DNA of 64,000 nucleotides from CAZIBG01 sp964536985 (GCA_964536985.1 CAZIBG010000003.1:30067-94066), one strand, 5' to 3'. Positions 25,145 through 35,023 are shown, counted from the stretch's first letter. The notes: generated from the letters alone by a model not told the origin. Numbers and translations are program-made.

Positions 25145-28119
25145 TAAAGCAAGCCTTTGTATAGTTTCATGTAGTTATCACCGAGTTTTTTATTTGAATA
25201 AGTGCCGAGCAATTTCTTCTGTGCCCTGTCCTTTATCTGCTCCATATATGGACGGTCATGTTCAAGTAGCAAGACTGCATCCGTGATCTCCGACACAACT
25301 CCTGGAGTAACTATGATTCCGTCGGTTCCATTATCGAGTACTTCTGCGACGGCACCAACATCTGACGAAATTATCGCTAACCTCATAGCCATTGCTTCTA
25401 GAATAGAAAGCGGGAATCCTTCGATCGAAGAAGGCAAGACAAAGATGTCAGCACTACTAAGATAACGAGCGATTTCAGACTGATAGCCAAGATATCTAAC
25501 ACTGTCTTTGCCGATGGACTCAACCATATCCTCAACCATTGGCTTTATTGGCCCATCACCTATAACAAAGAACTTCACAGCCGATGACTTATCGGTAACC
25601 TCTTTTGCAGCTTTAAGAAATACGTCTGGATTCTTCTCGGGCGATATCCGTCCTACAAAGAAAACAGCAATGTCATCGATCTCTAGATTAAGTCTTGAAC
25701 GTTCTTCTTCTCGATTGAATAATACTGGGTTAAAATTGGTCACGCAATCGATACCATTCGGTATAATCACCACTCTATCGCTATCACCAATTAGATCAAT
25801 ATAGTGCTGTCCGACTTTGTGATTATCGCTAGTAAACTTATCAACATGCTTCTCTGCATCAACCGATTTTTCGAAGTGCTCAACTCGGTCGTTAAACATA
25901 GTTACGATTACTTTAAGCTTAGGGTGTCGACGCTTAAGCTCGGGCAAAAAATTAAACACAAAATCAGTGTGAATAATATGCAAGATATCAATATCACGGG
26001 TTGTAATGTAGTTAGACATAAATTCTAGGTAGAGTTTTTTATCATTAAATAGATTAGCTAAGTGGTAAATACTTGTAGTTAGATCTTTAAATTTATGCTC
26101 CCACTCGTGATCCGATTGAAGACCTGTAACAATGGACAAGTTAAAGCTGTGTCCGATTTCCTTACAGAAATTAAGGATTAAAGTTTCTGCCCCACCAAAG
26201 GTTAGCCATGGCACTGCGAGCATCACATTCGGATGACTGTTTCTAGGCTGCAAATATGTCTTTTGGTTTTGAAGATTTAATAAAGCCGTTTGGGAATCAG
26301 AAATTAAAATCTTCCGCCGATTCTGTTTTTGGATAGTTTTTACTAAATTATGATAATTGCCATGCAGAGATCGGATCGCACCCATGGTGACTTGATGCTT
26401 CTTTTTATCGTCTATGTAGCGGGACTGGGCTGCCGTTCGGTAATGAAACAGCGTTTCAGGAATTCGTCGGCCAAAATATCCCAACTCGGCCATGTGAATC
26501 CACTGCTCCCAATCCTCGTATCCAATATCCGTTTTGTATCCCTTGGTTGCAGTCCAGGCATCTTTTTTAAAGAGCGCTGCCGTAGTTACCATGTTGTTGT
26601 TTATTAAATTTTGGGCATCATAATCGACATATCTCATAATCTCATCGCTTGCTCCAAAAGTTTGAGTGTCGCTCGATACCAAGCTAACATTTGGATCAGA
26701 CTCGGCCACTATCAGGGCTTTTTCAATATAGGTTGGGTCTAGTGTGTCGTCGGAATCAAGACAAATAACGTACTTACCTTTAGCCATTGAGACGCCCTTA
26801 TTTCGAGCGGCAGCCGGGCTTCCCTTGCCCATGTTCTCGGGGTTAGTAACAATTGTAATTCGATCGTCTTTAAAGACATCCAATGCTTTAGAGTTCTGCT
26901 CGTCCGACCCATCATTAACAATGATGTACTCAAAGTCCTGGTAGGTCTGCGCCAAGATACTGTCAACAGTTTCTTGAATAAATGCGCCTTGATTATAAAA
27001 AGGAGAAACAATAGTTACGAGTGGGGTATTTTTAGGCCACGTCTCATTTGGAACCTTAATTGTTTTGACACTAAGAACAATTATCCGTAGGCGACGCAAG
27101 ATTCTCCAAATCGGGCCCGGTATATGCCGAACGATGAAGTGTCTAGTCCTTCCTTTTAGGGATGGCAGGAATTTTCTTAGAGATATCGATATGTCCACGA
27201 ACTTCATGGCTATCACGATTATTCTTGAGCGTACTAGGCTGTTATATTTATCTTCTTCACGAGCGAATTGACCTTGGTAGAATTCTGAAGCTTGTTTGTA
27301 TTCTTTGATTGATTCGTCTTTTTCTTGAATTGATAAATGAAGTTCACGAAGCTTAGAAACGTTCTTAAATATCAATTCCTTAGCATGCTTTTGGTAAAGA
27401 TCTTTGTGTAGATCATAAATTATCTTAAACATTGTACCGTGACTAGATGGATCGGCGCGAAGCATCGAATCTTCTCGGATTCTATACCTAAATAGCGGCA
27501 GCTCTACAATACTCCAGGTATAATTTTTTTCTATGTGTTTAAGCCAAAACTCCCAATCGGCATAGGCTTGCAACTTGCGATTTTCAGAGTAACCGCCAAG
27601 TTCTTTCCAGGCGCTTCTTTTAAACATAGAAGCTACATTAAATACGTTTGTTTCTAAAATCTCTGATATTTCTTTGGGATTTGGCTTCCAGATATCACTT
27701 CTTAAGCCAAACTCTCTGAGCCAAGACGTTACTATTCCGAGCTTACCGGTTTTGTCTTTCTCGAACTCGGCGACACACTTCTCTAGGTACAAGGGCGATA
27801 TTTCGTCATCTGCATCTAGGCAGACAATGTACTTTCCTTTTGCCTGTTCAATTCCTGTATTACGGGCACTGCCGACGCCGCCATTTGCCTGTGTCAAAAC
27901 ACTAATACGAGTACTGTCGTAATCTTCATTCAGTGATTCTAAGGTCTTTTTGGTAAAGGCGTCGGTTGAGCCATCGTCGACAACAATAATTTCCCAGTCA
28001 GTTAGCGACTGAGTAATAATGGAATCAATTGCCCCCTTAATAAATTGTCCGTGATTATAGCAGGGAACAACAACACTAACTACAGGTTCTTCGTGATTTT
28101 TCATGGCCATTTTTTTCAT
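25144..28119 (-). CDS. Three-domain glycosyltransferase (GT2-GT2-GT4)
   Basis: A 991-residue fusion. The first GT2 domain (about 10-230) has VVSVVVPCYNHGQFIKGAI, VVDDGSTD and CLDADDE. A coiled or basic linker follows. A second GT2 domain (about 365-590) has TIVSPFYNQGAFIQETV, IVNDGSD and CLDSDDTLDP. The C-terminal GT4 domain (about 620-985) has VPWLTFGGAETLILNF, FFVGRISPEKNPDVFLKAA and SSIEGFPLSILEAMA. All three catalytic regions look complete. Such a protein could add two or three sugars in turn, or polymerise a repeat, as in ABC-exporter glycan loci. It sits between the methyltransferase and the dehydratase genes, with 1-nt overlaps. Sugars unknown. Confidence 0.9.
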   Translation of the reverse strand: MKKMAMKNHEEPVVSVVVPCYNHGQFIKGAIDSIITQSLTDWEIIVVDDGSTDAFTKKTLESLNEDYDSTRISVLTQANGGVGSARNTGIEQAKGKYIVCLDADDEISPLYLEKCVAEFEKDKTGKLGIVTSWLREFGLRSDIWKPNPKEISEILETNVFNVASMFKRSAWKELGGYSENRKLQAYADWEFWLKHIEKNYTWSIVELPLFRYRIREDSMLRADPSSHGTMFKIIYDLHKDLYQKHAKELIFKNVSKLRELHLSIQEKDESIKEYKQASEFYQGQFAREEDKYNSLVRSRIIVIAMKFVDISISLRKFLPSLKGRTRHFIVRHIPGPIWRILRRLRIIVLSVKTIKVPNETWPKNTPLVTIVSPFYNQGAFIQETVDSILAQTYQDFEYIIVNDGSDEQNSKALDVFKDDRITIVTNPENMGKGSPAAARNKGVSMAKGKYVICLDSDDTLDPTYIEKALIVAESDPNVSLVSSDTQTFGASDEIMRYVDYDAQNLINNNMVTTAALFKKDAWTATKGYKTDIGYEDWEQWIHMAELGYFGRRIPETLFHYRTAAQSRYIDDKKKHQVTMGAIRSLHGNYHNLVKTIQKQNRRKILISDSQTALLNLQNQKTYLQPRNSHPNVMLAVPWLTFGGAETLILNFCKEIGHSFNLSIVTGLQSDHEWEHKFKDLTTSIYHLANLFNDKKLYLEFMSNYITTRDIDILHIIHTDFVFNFLPELKRRHPKLKVIVTMFNDRVEHFEKSVDAEKHVDKFTSDNHKVGQHYIDLIGDSDRVVIIPNGIDCVTNFNPVLFNREEERSRLNLEIDDIAVFFVGRISPEKNPDVFLKAAKEVTDKSSAVKFFVIGDGPIKPMVEDMVESIGKDSVRYLGYQSEIARYLSSADIFVLPSSIEGFPLSILEAMAMRLAIISSDVGAVAEVLDNGTDGIIVTPGVVSEITDAVLLLEHDRPYMEQIKDRAQKKLLGTYSNKKLGDNYMKLYKGLL

Positions 28120-29333
28120 TAGCTATGCCCTCTGTACTTATTTGCGTATCTTCGCACTCTTGAGCCAACTTTATTAATCAGCCTACTATGTACCTGATTT
28201 TTTGGCGCCGGTGTTTTAACTTTATAAAGTTCTTCAAGATATATTTGACTAAGTTCTTTCTGGTTCGCATACAATAGCTTTAGGGCTACAGTGCTTCCGG
28301 GGTCTAATTTATAGAGTTCAATGAAGTATTTTGTTGCCTTCTCTAATTCTCCTGAGTGATAGCAGGCTAGACCACCAATCAAACTCTTTTCTTTATCGCT
28401 AAAATCTTTGCTGCTATTTATGTTTGTTATTAACTTCTGGGATAGACTGGACTTGCCGAATTTCAAACTAAAGAAGGCTAGGTATATCAGCATGTCTTTG
28501 GACATTTTCTTTGGAATTGATTCTTGGTCTAAGGTGCTAAACAAAGTCTTAAGGCTAGTTATGGTTTTTTTATCAGAAGTAACCGCTCCTAATATGCATG
28601 GTCCATAATCTGAAACTATCTCTTTAATTAATACCTCTACTCCGAAATACTTTGGCAGTTCTTTACTAAAGAAGTCCGGCGTGAAATGAAGTAGGTGCTC
28701 CATTTTTGTCTTAAACCGAACATATTCAGTTCCTTCTGCCCGCGCGTCTTTCTCTACGATTGATGGTACGTAAAATAAAAATACTCCATTCTTAGAAAGA
28801 TTCTTCTTTACGCCATCAAAGAAAATTTTTAGATCATCAAGATGCTCAAGTGTTTCAGAAGAAAAAATAATATCCTTCTTGGGCTTAGCTGTATATTCTT
28901 GAACGTACGCTACTTCTGCATCAAGCCCTTTTTTTCTAGAAAATTCTACCGCGTAATTGGAAATATCTATGCCCGATACCGACAGCTCGGGCTGTTGTTC
29001 GGAAACAATCTCGAGCAAACTGCCTGTGGCTGATCCAATTTCTAAGAAATGCTTTTTATCGTTATTTGTGTTCGTCGCTGCTATAAATGCGCTCTGCCAA
29101 AGCAAGAACGCAGGGGAAGTAAGGCTGTATTCACCGGAGTAACCCATATCAGGCTCATCCTCGGTTGAGTTAAAATACTCTTCCTGATAATAGTCGGCAG
29201 GATTATTTGGTATGCTCTGGTTCATAAATAGACCGCAAGAGTTACATTTCACAATGTCGACTCCATCTCTACGCACGGCTATATTCTCAAGTTTAGGCGA
29301 CTGACACCAAAGACAAACAGTTACTGATTTCAT
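28119..29333 (-). CDS. SAM-dependent methyltransferase with N-terminal zinc ribbon and helical tail
   Basis: A 404-residue protein. Cys7/Cys10 and Cys30/Cys33 form an N-terminal zinc ribbon. The class I methyltransferase core begins with FLEIGSATGSLLEIV (about 96-110); VSGIDISNYAVEF and IIFSSETLEHLDDL follow. The last 130 residues look like TPR-type helices (CYHSGELEKATKYFIELYKLDP). It lies between the ABC exporter ATPase and the three-domain glycosyltransferase, overlapping both. In ABC-exported O-antigens a methyltransferase caps the chain and the ATPase C-terminal domain reads the cap; the same logic is inferred here. Confidence 0.8.
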   Translation of the reverse strand: MKSVTVCLWCQSPKLENIAVRRDGVDIVKCNSCGLFMNQSIPNNPADYYQEEYFNSTEDEPDMGYSGEYSLTSPAFLLWQSAFIAATNTNNDKKHFLEIGSATGSLLEIVSEQQPELSVSGIDISNYAVEFSRKKGLDAEVAYVQEYTAKPKKDIIFSSETLEHLDDLKIFFDGVKKNLSKNGVFLFYVPSIVEKDARAEGTEYVRFKTKMEHLLHFTPDFFSKELPKYFGVEVLIKEIVSDYGPCILGAVTSDKKTITSLKTLFSTLDQESIPKKMSKDMLIYLAFFSLKFGKSSLSQKLITNINSSKDFSDKEKSLIGGLACYHSGELEKATKYFIELYKLDPGSTVALKLLYANQKELSQIYLEELYKVKTPAPKNQVHSRLINKVGSRVRRYANKYRGHS

Positions 29334-30562
29334 TTGTCTATCTCCATTTTGGCGTCCGATGCGATCAAACCCCAGCTTTCTTCTCCGCTAACATTTATTT
29401 TAAGAACGTTGTTCAGGGTGTCTAGATCTATATAGTCACTGCTGGTTCGGGCGTCAACAACAGAGAACGTTACATAATATGAACCCGGGACAAGCGGAAG
29501 AGTACCTTCAACTTTTACCTGCAACTTATCGCCCTTTTTATATTTACCAAAGTTCTTTTTTTGATAGTAATTATTAATACCAAAGAGATTGTCGTGCTGA
29601 TTCTTCCTAAACATTATGCCTATCGCCGGGTTAGTGACGGTGTTTTCAAAAGCTATCCCGAGTTTAATGGAAAACTTTTTACCAGAAGCAAGCTTACTTG
29701 TTTTAGTATTTTTTTCGTCGTAGAATGTCCAGTCGGTAATCTTGGCGTCACCATTACCTAGTCTTTCGGCTTCGTCGCTTGATTTCTTGTTATCAATCTC
29801 AGACTTAGCAATTTCTTCGTCAAGGTTTAGCTTATTATAGATGTCCACACCTTTTTCTGTGTCGCCTACAAAAACAACATTACCCTTAGAAATGACTGCT
29901 ACTCGGTCACAGAAGTCCCTAACGTATCCCATCGAGTGAGAAACGAAAACTATTGTCGTTCCAGATCGTTTTAATTCCTCGAAAACGCCTATACATTTTT
30001 TCTGGAAGTTAGTATCTCCAACCGCCAACACTTCGTCAATCAAGAGGATGTCGCTCTTGGCTCTAATGGCAATCGAAAAAGCCAAGCGTACTTGCATACC
30101 GGAAGAATAATTTTTGAGCTTCTGGTCCATGAACTTTTCTAGCTCAGCAAAGGCCACGATATCGTCATACATGGCTTCCATTTCTTTTTGATTAAATCCA
30201 AGAAGTGCGCCATTTAGAAATACGTTGTCGCGGCCAGTTAACTCTGGGTTAAAGCCAACTCCAAGTTCAATGAACGGAGTCAGTTTGCCGTTAACAGTAA
30301 TAGCACCGCTGTCGGTAGAATAGATCCCGGCCAATAACTTAAGCAATGTGCTCTTTCCGCCACCATTGCGCCCAATAATTCCAAAGAATTCACCGGGTTT
30401 CACATCAAAAGAAACTGAGGTTAAAGCTTTTTGAACTTCAAAAGTCTTATGTGCACGAAAGATGTTTAGGATAACGCTTTTTAGGGTGCCGTGCTTTTCG
30501 TGTGGCAACTTAAATGACTTACTAGCTTCGGATACCTGAATTGAGCCTAATTCACCAGCCAT
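29330..30562 (-). CDS. Wzt/TagH-type polysaccharide ABC transporter ATPase
   Basis: A 410-residue ATPase. Walker A is GRNGGGKST (64-72), the signature is NYSSGMQVRLAFS, and Walker B is ILLIDEVLAVGD, all typical of Wzt/TagH. The polysaccharide-exporter feature TPFIELGVGFNPELTGRDN is present. After residue 250 there is a beta-sandwich C-terminal domain like the glycan-binding domain of Wzt (FSIKLGIAFENTVTNPAIGIMF, then PGSYYVTFSVVDA). It powers export of a lipid-linked glycan with the permease, whose stop overlaps its start by 1 nt. The C-terminal domain may select a modified chain end. Confidence 0.9.
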   Translation of the reverse strand: MAGELGSIQVSEASKSFKLPHEKHGTLKSVILNIFRAHKTFEVQKALTSVSFDVKPGEFFGIIGRNGGGKSTLLKLLAGIYSTDSGAITVNGKLTPFIELGVGFNPELTGRDNVFLNGALLGFNQKEMEAMYDDIVAFAELEKFMDQKLKNYSSGMQVRLAFSIAIRAKSDILLIDEVLAVGDTNFQKKCIGVFEELKRSGTTIVFVSHSMGYVRDFCDRVAVISKGNVVFVGDTEKGVDIYNKLNLDEEIAKSEIDNKKSSDEAERLGNGDAKITDWTFYDEKNTKTSKLASGKKFSIKLGIAFENTVTNPAIGIMFRKNQHDNLFGINNYYQKKNFGKYKKGDKLQVKVEGTLPLVPGSYYVTFSVVDARTSSDYIDLDTLNNVLKINVSGEESWGLIASDAKMEIDK

Positions 30563-31377
30563 TATAGATTCTCCGCGAAGCTTTTAGCTTCTCGTTTAAA
30601 GTACAGTACGCCGATTACAAGCACTGTGACTGTAATAATGTATGGAATTAGTCTGGCCATCTGACTACCATAAACCATCGATATAGTTGGCGATTCAGGG
30701 GTGACGAGGGCATGTCGTCCATCCTGCATAGCGGTTGCGACCGGACTAGCCATAATTAACTTCTGGTACATGACGTTTTTAATCTGTGCTAGTGAATAGA
30801 TGATAGGTGTTACATAAAAACCTGCTTGCATCATCACCTCCCAAATATAGCTAACATCACGATATTTAACGAAAGAAGCAGACAGAATTAACGATACACC
30901 TAGCGAAAACATGTAGAGCTGTAGAAGAATAAACGGCATTATAGCGGCCGAACGCATTAGATCGACATTGCTAAACAACATAAATACACCAACCACTAAT
31001 AAGTTTAAACTAAGGTTAATAAGTGCGGTAACGCTGGCCGACAAAATGATAATCCAGCGTGGGATACGAATTTTTCTAATTAGATCGCCTCGGCTGACAA
31101 TAGATGTCAGGCTCATACTGGTCATCTCTGCAAAGAAGTTCCACAACACGATACCTAGCAATAGATAGATTGGAAAATTTGGAATGTCGTTCCCAAGCTT
31201 TAGACCTTGTACAAAAACCACGTACAGAATTAAAAAAAGCAGGATTGGCCGGAGCAGTGACCAGGCATATCCAAGTATCGAACCTTGGTACCTTAGCTTA
31301 AAATCGGTTTTTACAATTTGCTTCAGCAAAATCACTGAATAGCGGTAATTCTTGTATCTATAGTTTAATTTTTTCAC
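30562..31377 (-). CDS. Wzm/TagG-type polysaccharide ABC transporter permease
   Basis: 271 residues from the GTG at 31377. Six helices: LLRPILLFLILYVVF, IYLLLGIVLWNFFAEM, IILSASVTALINLSLN and others, with the ABC-2 family motif around KYRDVSYIWEVMMQAGFYVTPIIY. It forms the membrane channel that exports lipid-linked glycans with the adjacent ATPase. A longer frame starts at 31419 but would cover the promoter; ATTGTA at 31385-31390 (minus-strand TACAAT) lies 7 nt from the GTG, so the leaderless GTG start is preferred. It heads a six-gene leftward operon down to 22819. Confidence 0.85.
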   Translation of the reverse strand: MKKLNYRYKNYRYSVILLKQIVKTDFKLRYQGSILGYAWSLLRPILLFLILYVVFVQGLKLGNDIPNFPIYLLLGIVLWNFFAEMTSMSLTSIVSRGDLIRKIRIPRWIIILSASVTALINLSLNLLVVGVFMLFSNVDLMRSAAIMPFILLQLYMFSLGVSLILSASFVKYRDVSYIWEVMMQAGFYVTPIIYSLAQIKNVMYQKLIMASPVATAMQDGRHALVTPESPTISMVYGSQMARLIPYIITVTVLVIGVLYFKREAKSFAENL

Positions 31378-31384
31378 TCTAATT

Positions 31385-31426
31385 ATTGTACACCAGCTTG
31401 GCGTCATCAGCCGATACAACTACAAT
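31385..31426. promoter_or_regulatory. Divergent pair of leaderless promoters
   Basis: Leftward: TACAAT (31385-31390, minus strand) then 7 nt and GTG at 31377. Rightward: TTGGCG (31398-31403), 17 nt, TACAAT (31421-31426), 6 nt, ATG at 31433. The two starts are only 55 bp apart, so transcription from the exporter operon and the glycosyltransferase pair may compete or be co-regulated. Confidence 0.6.
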
Positions 31427-31432
31427 AGTTAT

Positions 31433-32575
31433 ATGACTATTTTGATGATCCGCAATGCCTATAGGTATGACTTTGGTGGTGGCGAGCGTTTCCCGGTAGA
31501 TAATAGTGTTGTACTGAAGGACTTAGGCTACGACACTGTTGTTGTCTCAAGCTCCCCAAAGCTTCTAGCTTACGCCAATGAACAGGGTATTAAATCTGTA
31601 AAGGGTATCTGGTGGAGCCGTCAAAACTGGGGTGGCTGGCGAACTATCCTTTTGCCAATTTACCTACTTTGGCAGTTGGTCTTGTTCTTTTGGTACATTG
31701 GCTTGTTGCTCCGTACCAAACCAGATGTTGTACACATTCAAAGCCGTGACGATTTTATTGCCGGAACGCTGGCATCGCGATTTCTTGGAAAAAGAGTTGT
31801 ATGGACTGATCATGCCGATCTCAAGTATATTTACGCCAACTATCCAATCTGGTACAAAAATCTGATTGGGAAGTTAGTTTTTGGTTGTAGCAAGCTTGCA
31901 CACTGCGTATCCATGGTAAGCAAAAGCGAACAGAAACTGGTTACTGCCGCTTTGGGTAAGAGTCTGCCATCAAACCATAAGGTTATCTATAACGGCGTTT
32001 CATCAAAGCCTATAAAAAAGGTTAGCCGCCCAACAAATGCTCAAAAAGATATCATCTTTGCTTGTTCGTCGCGACTTGTAGTCACTAAGGGCATCGGTGA
32101 ACTTATAGAGGCATTTATTCTGGCGCAGAAAACATTGCCCGAAACTCGACTTTATCTTTTTGGAGAAGGTCCCGATGAAAATAAGTTTAAACTTTTGGCT
32201 AACGATAATCGACGTATCGAATTCAAGGGTTTCCCGGATAACGCATTGGCTCAAATTGCAGATTGCGATGTCTTTGTTCACCCTAGCTATCACGAAGGTT
32301 TTAGTATCTCCCTAGTAGAAGCAACTAAGCTTGGTCTACCGGTGATCGCTTGTGATGTTGGCGGCAACAGCGAGATCATCAGGAACAACGTTAACGGCTT
32401 ATTGGTGCCCTCTAAAGACGCTGAGGCTCTGTCGAAGGCAATGACTAACTTAGCGGCCAATAAACAGCTCCGTGCGAAACTTAGCAAAGCTTCTGAGGAA
32501 ACTTACAAGCGCGATTTTATCCTAGAAGACATAATTAAAGAACAGTTCTTGCCCATATACGAGGGACCAAAATGA
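31433..32575 (+). CDS. Glycosyltransferase family 4
   Basis: A 380-residue GT-B enzyme. The acceptor domain begins TILMIRNAYRYDFGGGERF. WTDHADLKYIYANYPIWYK carries the conserved histidine region. The donor domain has CSSRLVVTKGIGELIEAFI, YLFGEGPDENKFKLLA, and the EX7E-type region YHEGFSISLVEATKLGLPVIACDVGGNSEII. It should act at the cytoplasmic membrane face in glycan assembly. It is leaderless (TACAAT 6 nt upstream) and overlaps the next glycosyltransferase by 4 nt. Donor sugar unknown. Confidence 0.85.
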   Translation: MTILMIRNAYRYDFGGGERFPVDNSVVLKDLGYDTVVVSSSPKLLAYANEQGIKSVKGIWWSRQNWGGWRTILLPIYLLWQLVLFFWYIGLLLRTKPDVVHIQSRDDFIAGTLASRFLGKRVVWTDHADLKYIYANYPIWYKNLIGKLVFGCSKLAHCVSMVSKSEQKLVTAALGKSLPSNHKVIYNGVSSKPIKKVSRPTNAQKDIIFACSSRLVVTKGIGELIEAFILAQKTLPETRLYLFGEGPDENKFKLLANDNRRIEFKGFPDNALAQIADCDVFVHPSYHEGFSISLVEATKLGLPVIACDVGGNSEIIRNNVNGLLVPSKDAEALSKAMTNLAANKQLRAKLSKASEETYKRDFILEDIIKEQFLPIYEGPK

Positions 32576-33717
32576 AAACTAATCATAAACCAGTACGCGT
32601 TCTAATTGACGCTAATCCGATTGTCGTAAACAAAAGTGGTATCGGTCAATTTACCTACCGCTTACTAGAATCTTTGGCCGAACAATCTAAAAGTTCCGAC
32701 TCAAAACTAGACATTACGGCCTACTACTTCAACTTCCTAGGTCGTAAGCCAACACCTGACTTACCAGGATCAGATGTTATATCCTACAAAGTTGTCCGCT
32801 TCTTCCCGACTAAGCTACTGTCTGTATTGCACCGACTAAAATTACAGCTACCGCTAGAGTTCTTCCTAGGACTTAGGCGGTATGACTTTTTGGTATTTCC
32901 TAACTTTGTGGCCGTGCCAACTATCCGCCGCACACCCTACGCCGTTGCGGTTCATGACATGGCCTTTATCGATAAGCCTGAGTACCTATCCGATGCCAAC
33001 CGCGCCTATCTAGAAAGATTCGTTGAACGCTCGGTTCGACATTGTTCTGCAGTTCTGACAATTTCTGAGTTCACCAAAAGTCGAATTGTCAGCCATTACA
33101 AAGTTGATCCAAGCGTAGTGACGGTTCTGCCAATTCCTTACGAAAAGCCACAGCATTCCGGTAAAGTTTCAGACAAAATTAAAGATCTTATCAAGAAACC
33201 CTACATCCTGTATGTCGGCACTATAGAGCCTAGAAAGAATCTAGACGGGCTACTAAATGCTTTCGCTCAAACTAGCGAATCGACTCGCGCAGATACGCAG
33301 GTCATATTCGCAGGAGGAATGGGCTGGAAAACAGAGAAAATAACGGCTGCCATTGAATCGACAAAAGACAAGATCAACCTGACACTAACTGGCTACATCA
33401 GCGACACAGACCGTGACTATCTTTACCAATATGCCGCTTTGGTTTGTATTCCCTCCCACTATGAAGGTTTTGGTATGCAGCTACTCGAAGCCATGTACTA
33501 CAAACGGAAGCTACTACTCAGCTCAATTCCAGTATTTCATGAAGTTGCTGGAGATTATGCTACATACTGCGACATCGGCAATCTTAAAAAGTTCGCTAGT
33601 ACTATTGAAGAAACCCTCAAAAAACCAGCCAAGCAAAATGCTAAAGTTACGAACTGGACCTGGCAACAGAATGCCGAAACGTTGACCAAAGAGATTATTA
33701 AACGGACAAGCGTTTAG
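32572..33717 (+). CDS. Glycosyltransferase family 4
   Basis: A 381-residue GT4 protein: VLIDANPIVVNKSGIGQFTYRL at the start, YAVAVHDMAFIDKPEYL (as in WbaZ/mannosyltransferase-type GT4), YILYVGTIEPRKNLDGLLNAF in the donor domain, and SHYEGFGMQLLEAMYYKRKLLLSSIPVFHEVAGDYA for the EX7E region. It is translationally coupled to the previous gene by ATGA, so both probably build the same repeat unit. Its end overlaps the convergent O-antigen-ligase-like gene by 20 nt. Confidence 0.85.
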   Translation: MKTNHKPVRVLIDANPIVVNKSGIGQFTYRLLESLAEQSKSSDSKLDITAYYFNFLGRKPTPDLPGSDVISYKVVRFFPTKLLSVLHRLKLQLPLEFFLGLRRYDFLVFPNFVAVPTIRRTPYAVAVHDMAFIDKPEYLSDANRAYLERFVERSVRHCSAVLTISEFTKSRIVSHYKVDPSVVTVLPIPYEKPQHSGKVSDKIKDLIKKPYILYVGTIEPRKNLDGLLNAFAQTSESTRADTQVIFAGGMGWKTEKITAAIESTKDKINLTLTGYISDTDRDYLYQYAALVCIPSHYEGFGMQLLEAMYYKRKLLLSSIPVFHEVAGDYATYCDIGNLKKFASTIEETLKKPAKQNAKVTNWTWQQNAETLTKEIIKRTSV

Positions 33718-35023
33718 GCTTTACAGTTTTCCGGCTCATATATAGTCCAGCCAGCCCCCACCAAGTGTATGCAACCGCTTCGTTCGACCAGATATGCACC
33801 AACAAGTTAGTTAGCGCCAGGCCAGCAAAGCTAGCCAGCAGGGCAATGGCCGTTTGGTCGCCACGGGTAATCCAAAGTCGAGTCGATACCATTACCAAAA
33901 TTGCAATGAACAAGATTAAGCCAAACACTCCGACCTCGATGGCAATCTGCAGATAGTAATTCTCGGTTAGTCTTGTCCCCTGAATATCATTCTTTATTGA
34001 TGCAAGTCCGGCTGTTCCTGGCCCGTTGCCAATCGGATGGCGTTCGACGTCGCTGACCGATTCTTTTAGGAATCTAACCCGGAGCTGGTTTGGATCTTCT
34101 TGAATCGTTGACTTATCGGCGTGAAAAATTACGTTTTGTACAAAGTAAGTATTACGGGCAGCTACAAATCCGCAGGTAGTAATAACCAATATTACTGCAG
34201 CAATGATCCCGACCTTCTTTGCGTAACGGCGAAGACCGAGCTCGTAACCGACCATAAAGACCGCCAGGGCTATAGCTAAGACAAGCCCGATTAGTGCGCT
34301 ACGTGAAAAGGTTAGTAGCAAACAAAGTAGTGCCGCTAGGCCATAACCAATCCAAAAGTTACGAACATGTCTTTTTGCGGCAACTAGTCCAAAGGCAACA
34401 AGAGCGGTTACGATCAACAGATAGGACCCTAGTGAATTAGGATCACGAAGGGTAGACATTACTCGCTCTAAATCTGGTTTATTATCGATAAAGAAAGCTG
34501 GAAAAACACCGTTCTTGGTAGTAAAACCAAGATGGGTCAGGGCGTCATTAGGCAAAACTAAATACTGTAATATACCAAACAAAACCACAATCAGGCCGCT
34601 ACCAAGTACTACTCTTAGAGCAGACCTTCGAAGCTCTAACACTGATACATGTTGGGTTAGTAACCAGCCGTATAGCAAAAACATAGGGAAGCGAAGATTA
34701 AACACTACGCCTAGAATTTCGGCATCCTGGTCGGTCGGCTTAAATACGGCCAGAAGTAGAGTTAGCGAAGCGTATAGCATAATGGCTATAACCAACTTGT
34801 TTCGAATCCAGGCATCAAACCATGGTTTACGAACACTCAATCCAAATATCAAACAAAAGCCAAACACAGCCACAATATCTTTTAAGACCTTGAGAACTTC
34901 TAGGCCTCCAATGTTGGCACCGATTATAGTAGAAACAAAGATATGTAGCGGCATATAAGCCAGCAGGCCAAGAAATATGACATGGCTGACCTTAACTAGT
35001 TGATTCGTGTTAGTTTTACTCAT
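33698..35023 (-). CDS. O-antigen ligase/polymerase-like membrane protein (second of two)
   Basis: A 441-residue protein with about eleven helices. It has the Wzy/WaaL-type features: a long outer loop (about 300-340) with DPNQLRVRFLKESVSDVERHPIGNGPGTAG and nearby TENYYLQIAIEVGVFGLILF, in which the G-x-G-x-x-G and the E-N-x-Y-L residues match O-antigen ligase family signatures. These enzymes join or polymerise lipid-linked glycans outside the membrane. The upstream ligase-like gene stops exactly at this start (1-nt overlap). Whether it is a polymerase or a ligase cannot be told. Confidence 0.8.
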   Translation of the reverse strand: MSKTNTNQLVKVSHVIFLGLLAYMPLHIFVSTIIGANIGGLEVLKVLKDIVAVFGFCLIFGLSVRKPWFDAWIRNKLVIAIMLYASLTLLLAVFKPTDQDAEILGVVFNLRFPMFLLYGWLLTQHVSVLELRRSALRVVLGSGLIVVLFGILQYLVLPNDALTHLGFTTKNGVFPAFFIDNKPDLERVMSTLRDPNSLGSYLLIVTALVAFGLVAAKRHVRNFWIGYGLAALLCLLLTFSRSALIGLVLAIALAVFMVGYELGLRRYAKKVGIIAAVILVITTCGFVAARNTYFVQNVIFHADKSTIQEDPNQLRVRFLKESVSDVERHPIGNGPGTAGLASIKNDIQGTRLTENYYLQIAIEVGVFGLILFIAILVMVSTRLWITRGDQTAIALLASFAGLALTNLLVHIWSNEAVAYTWWGLAGLYMSRKTVKPKRLSV

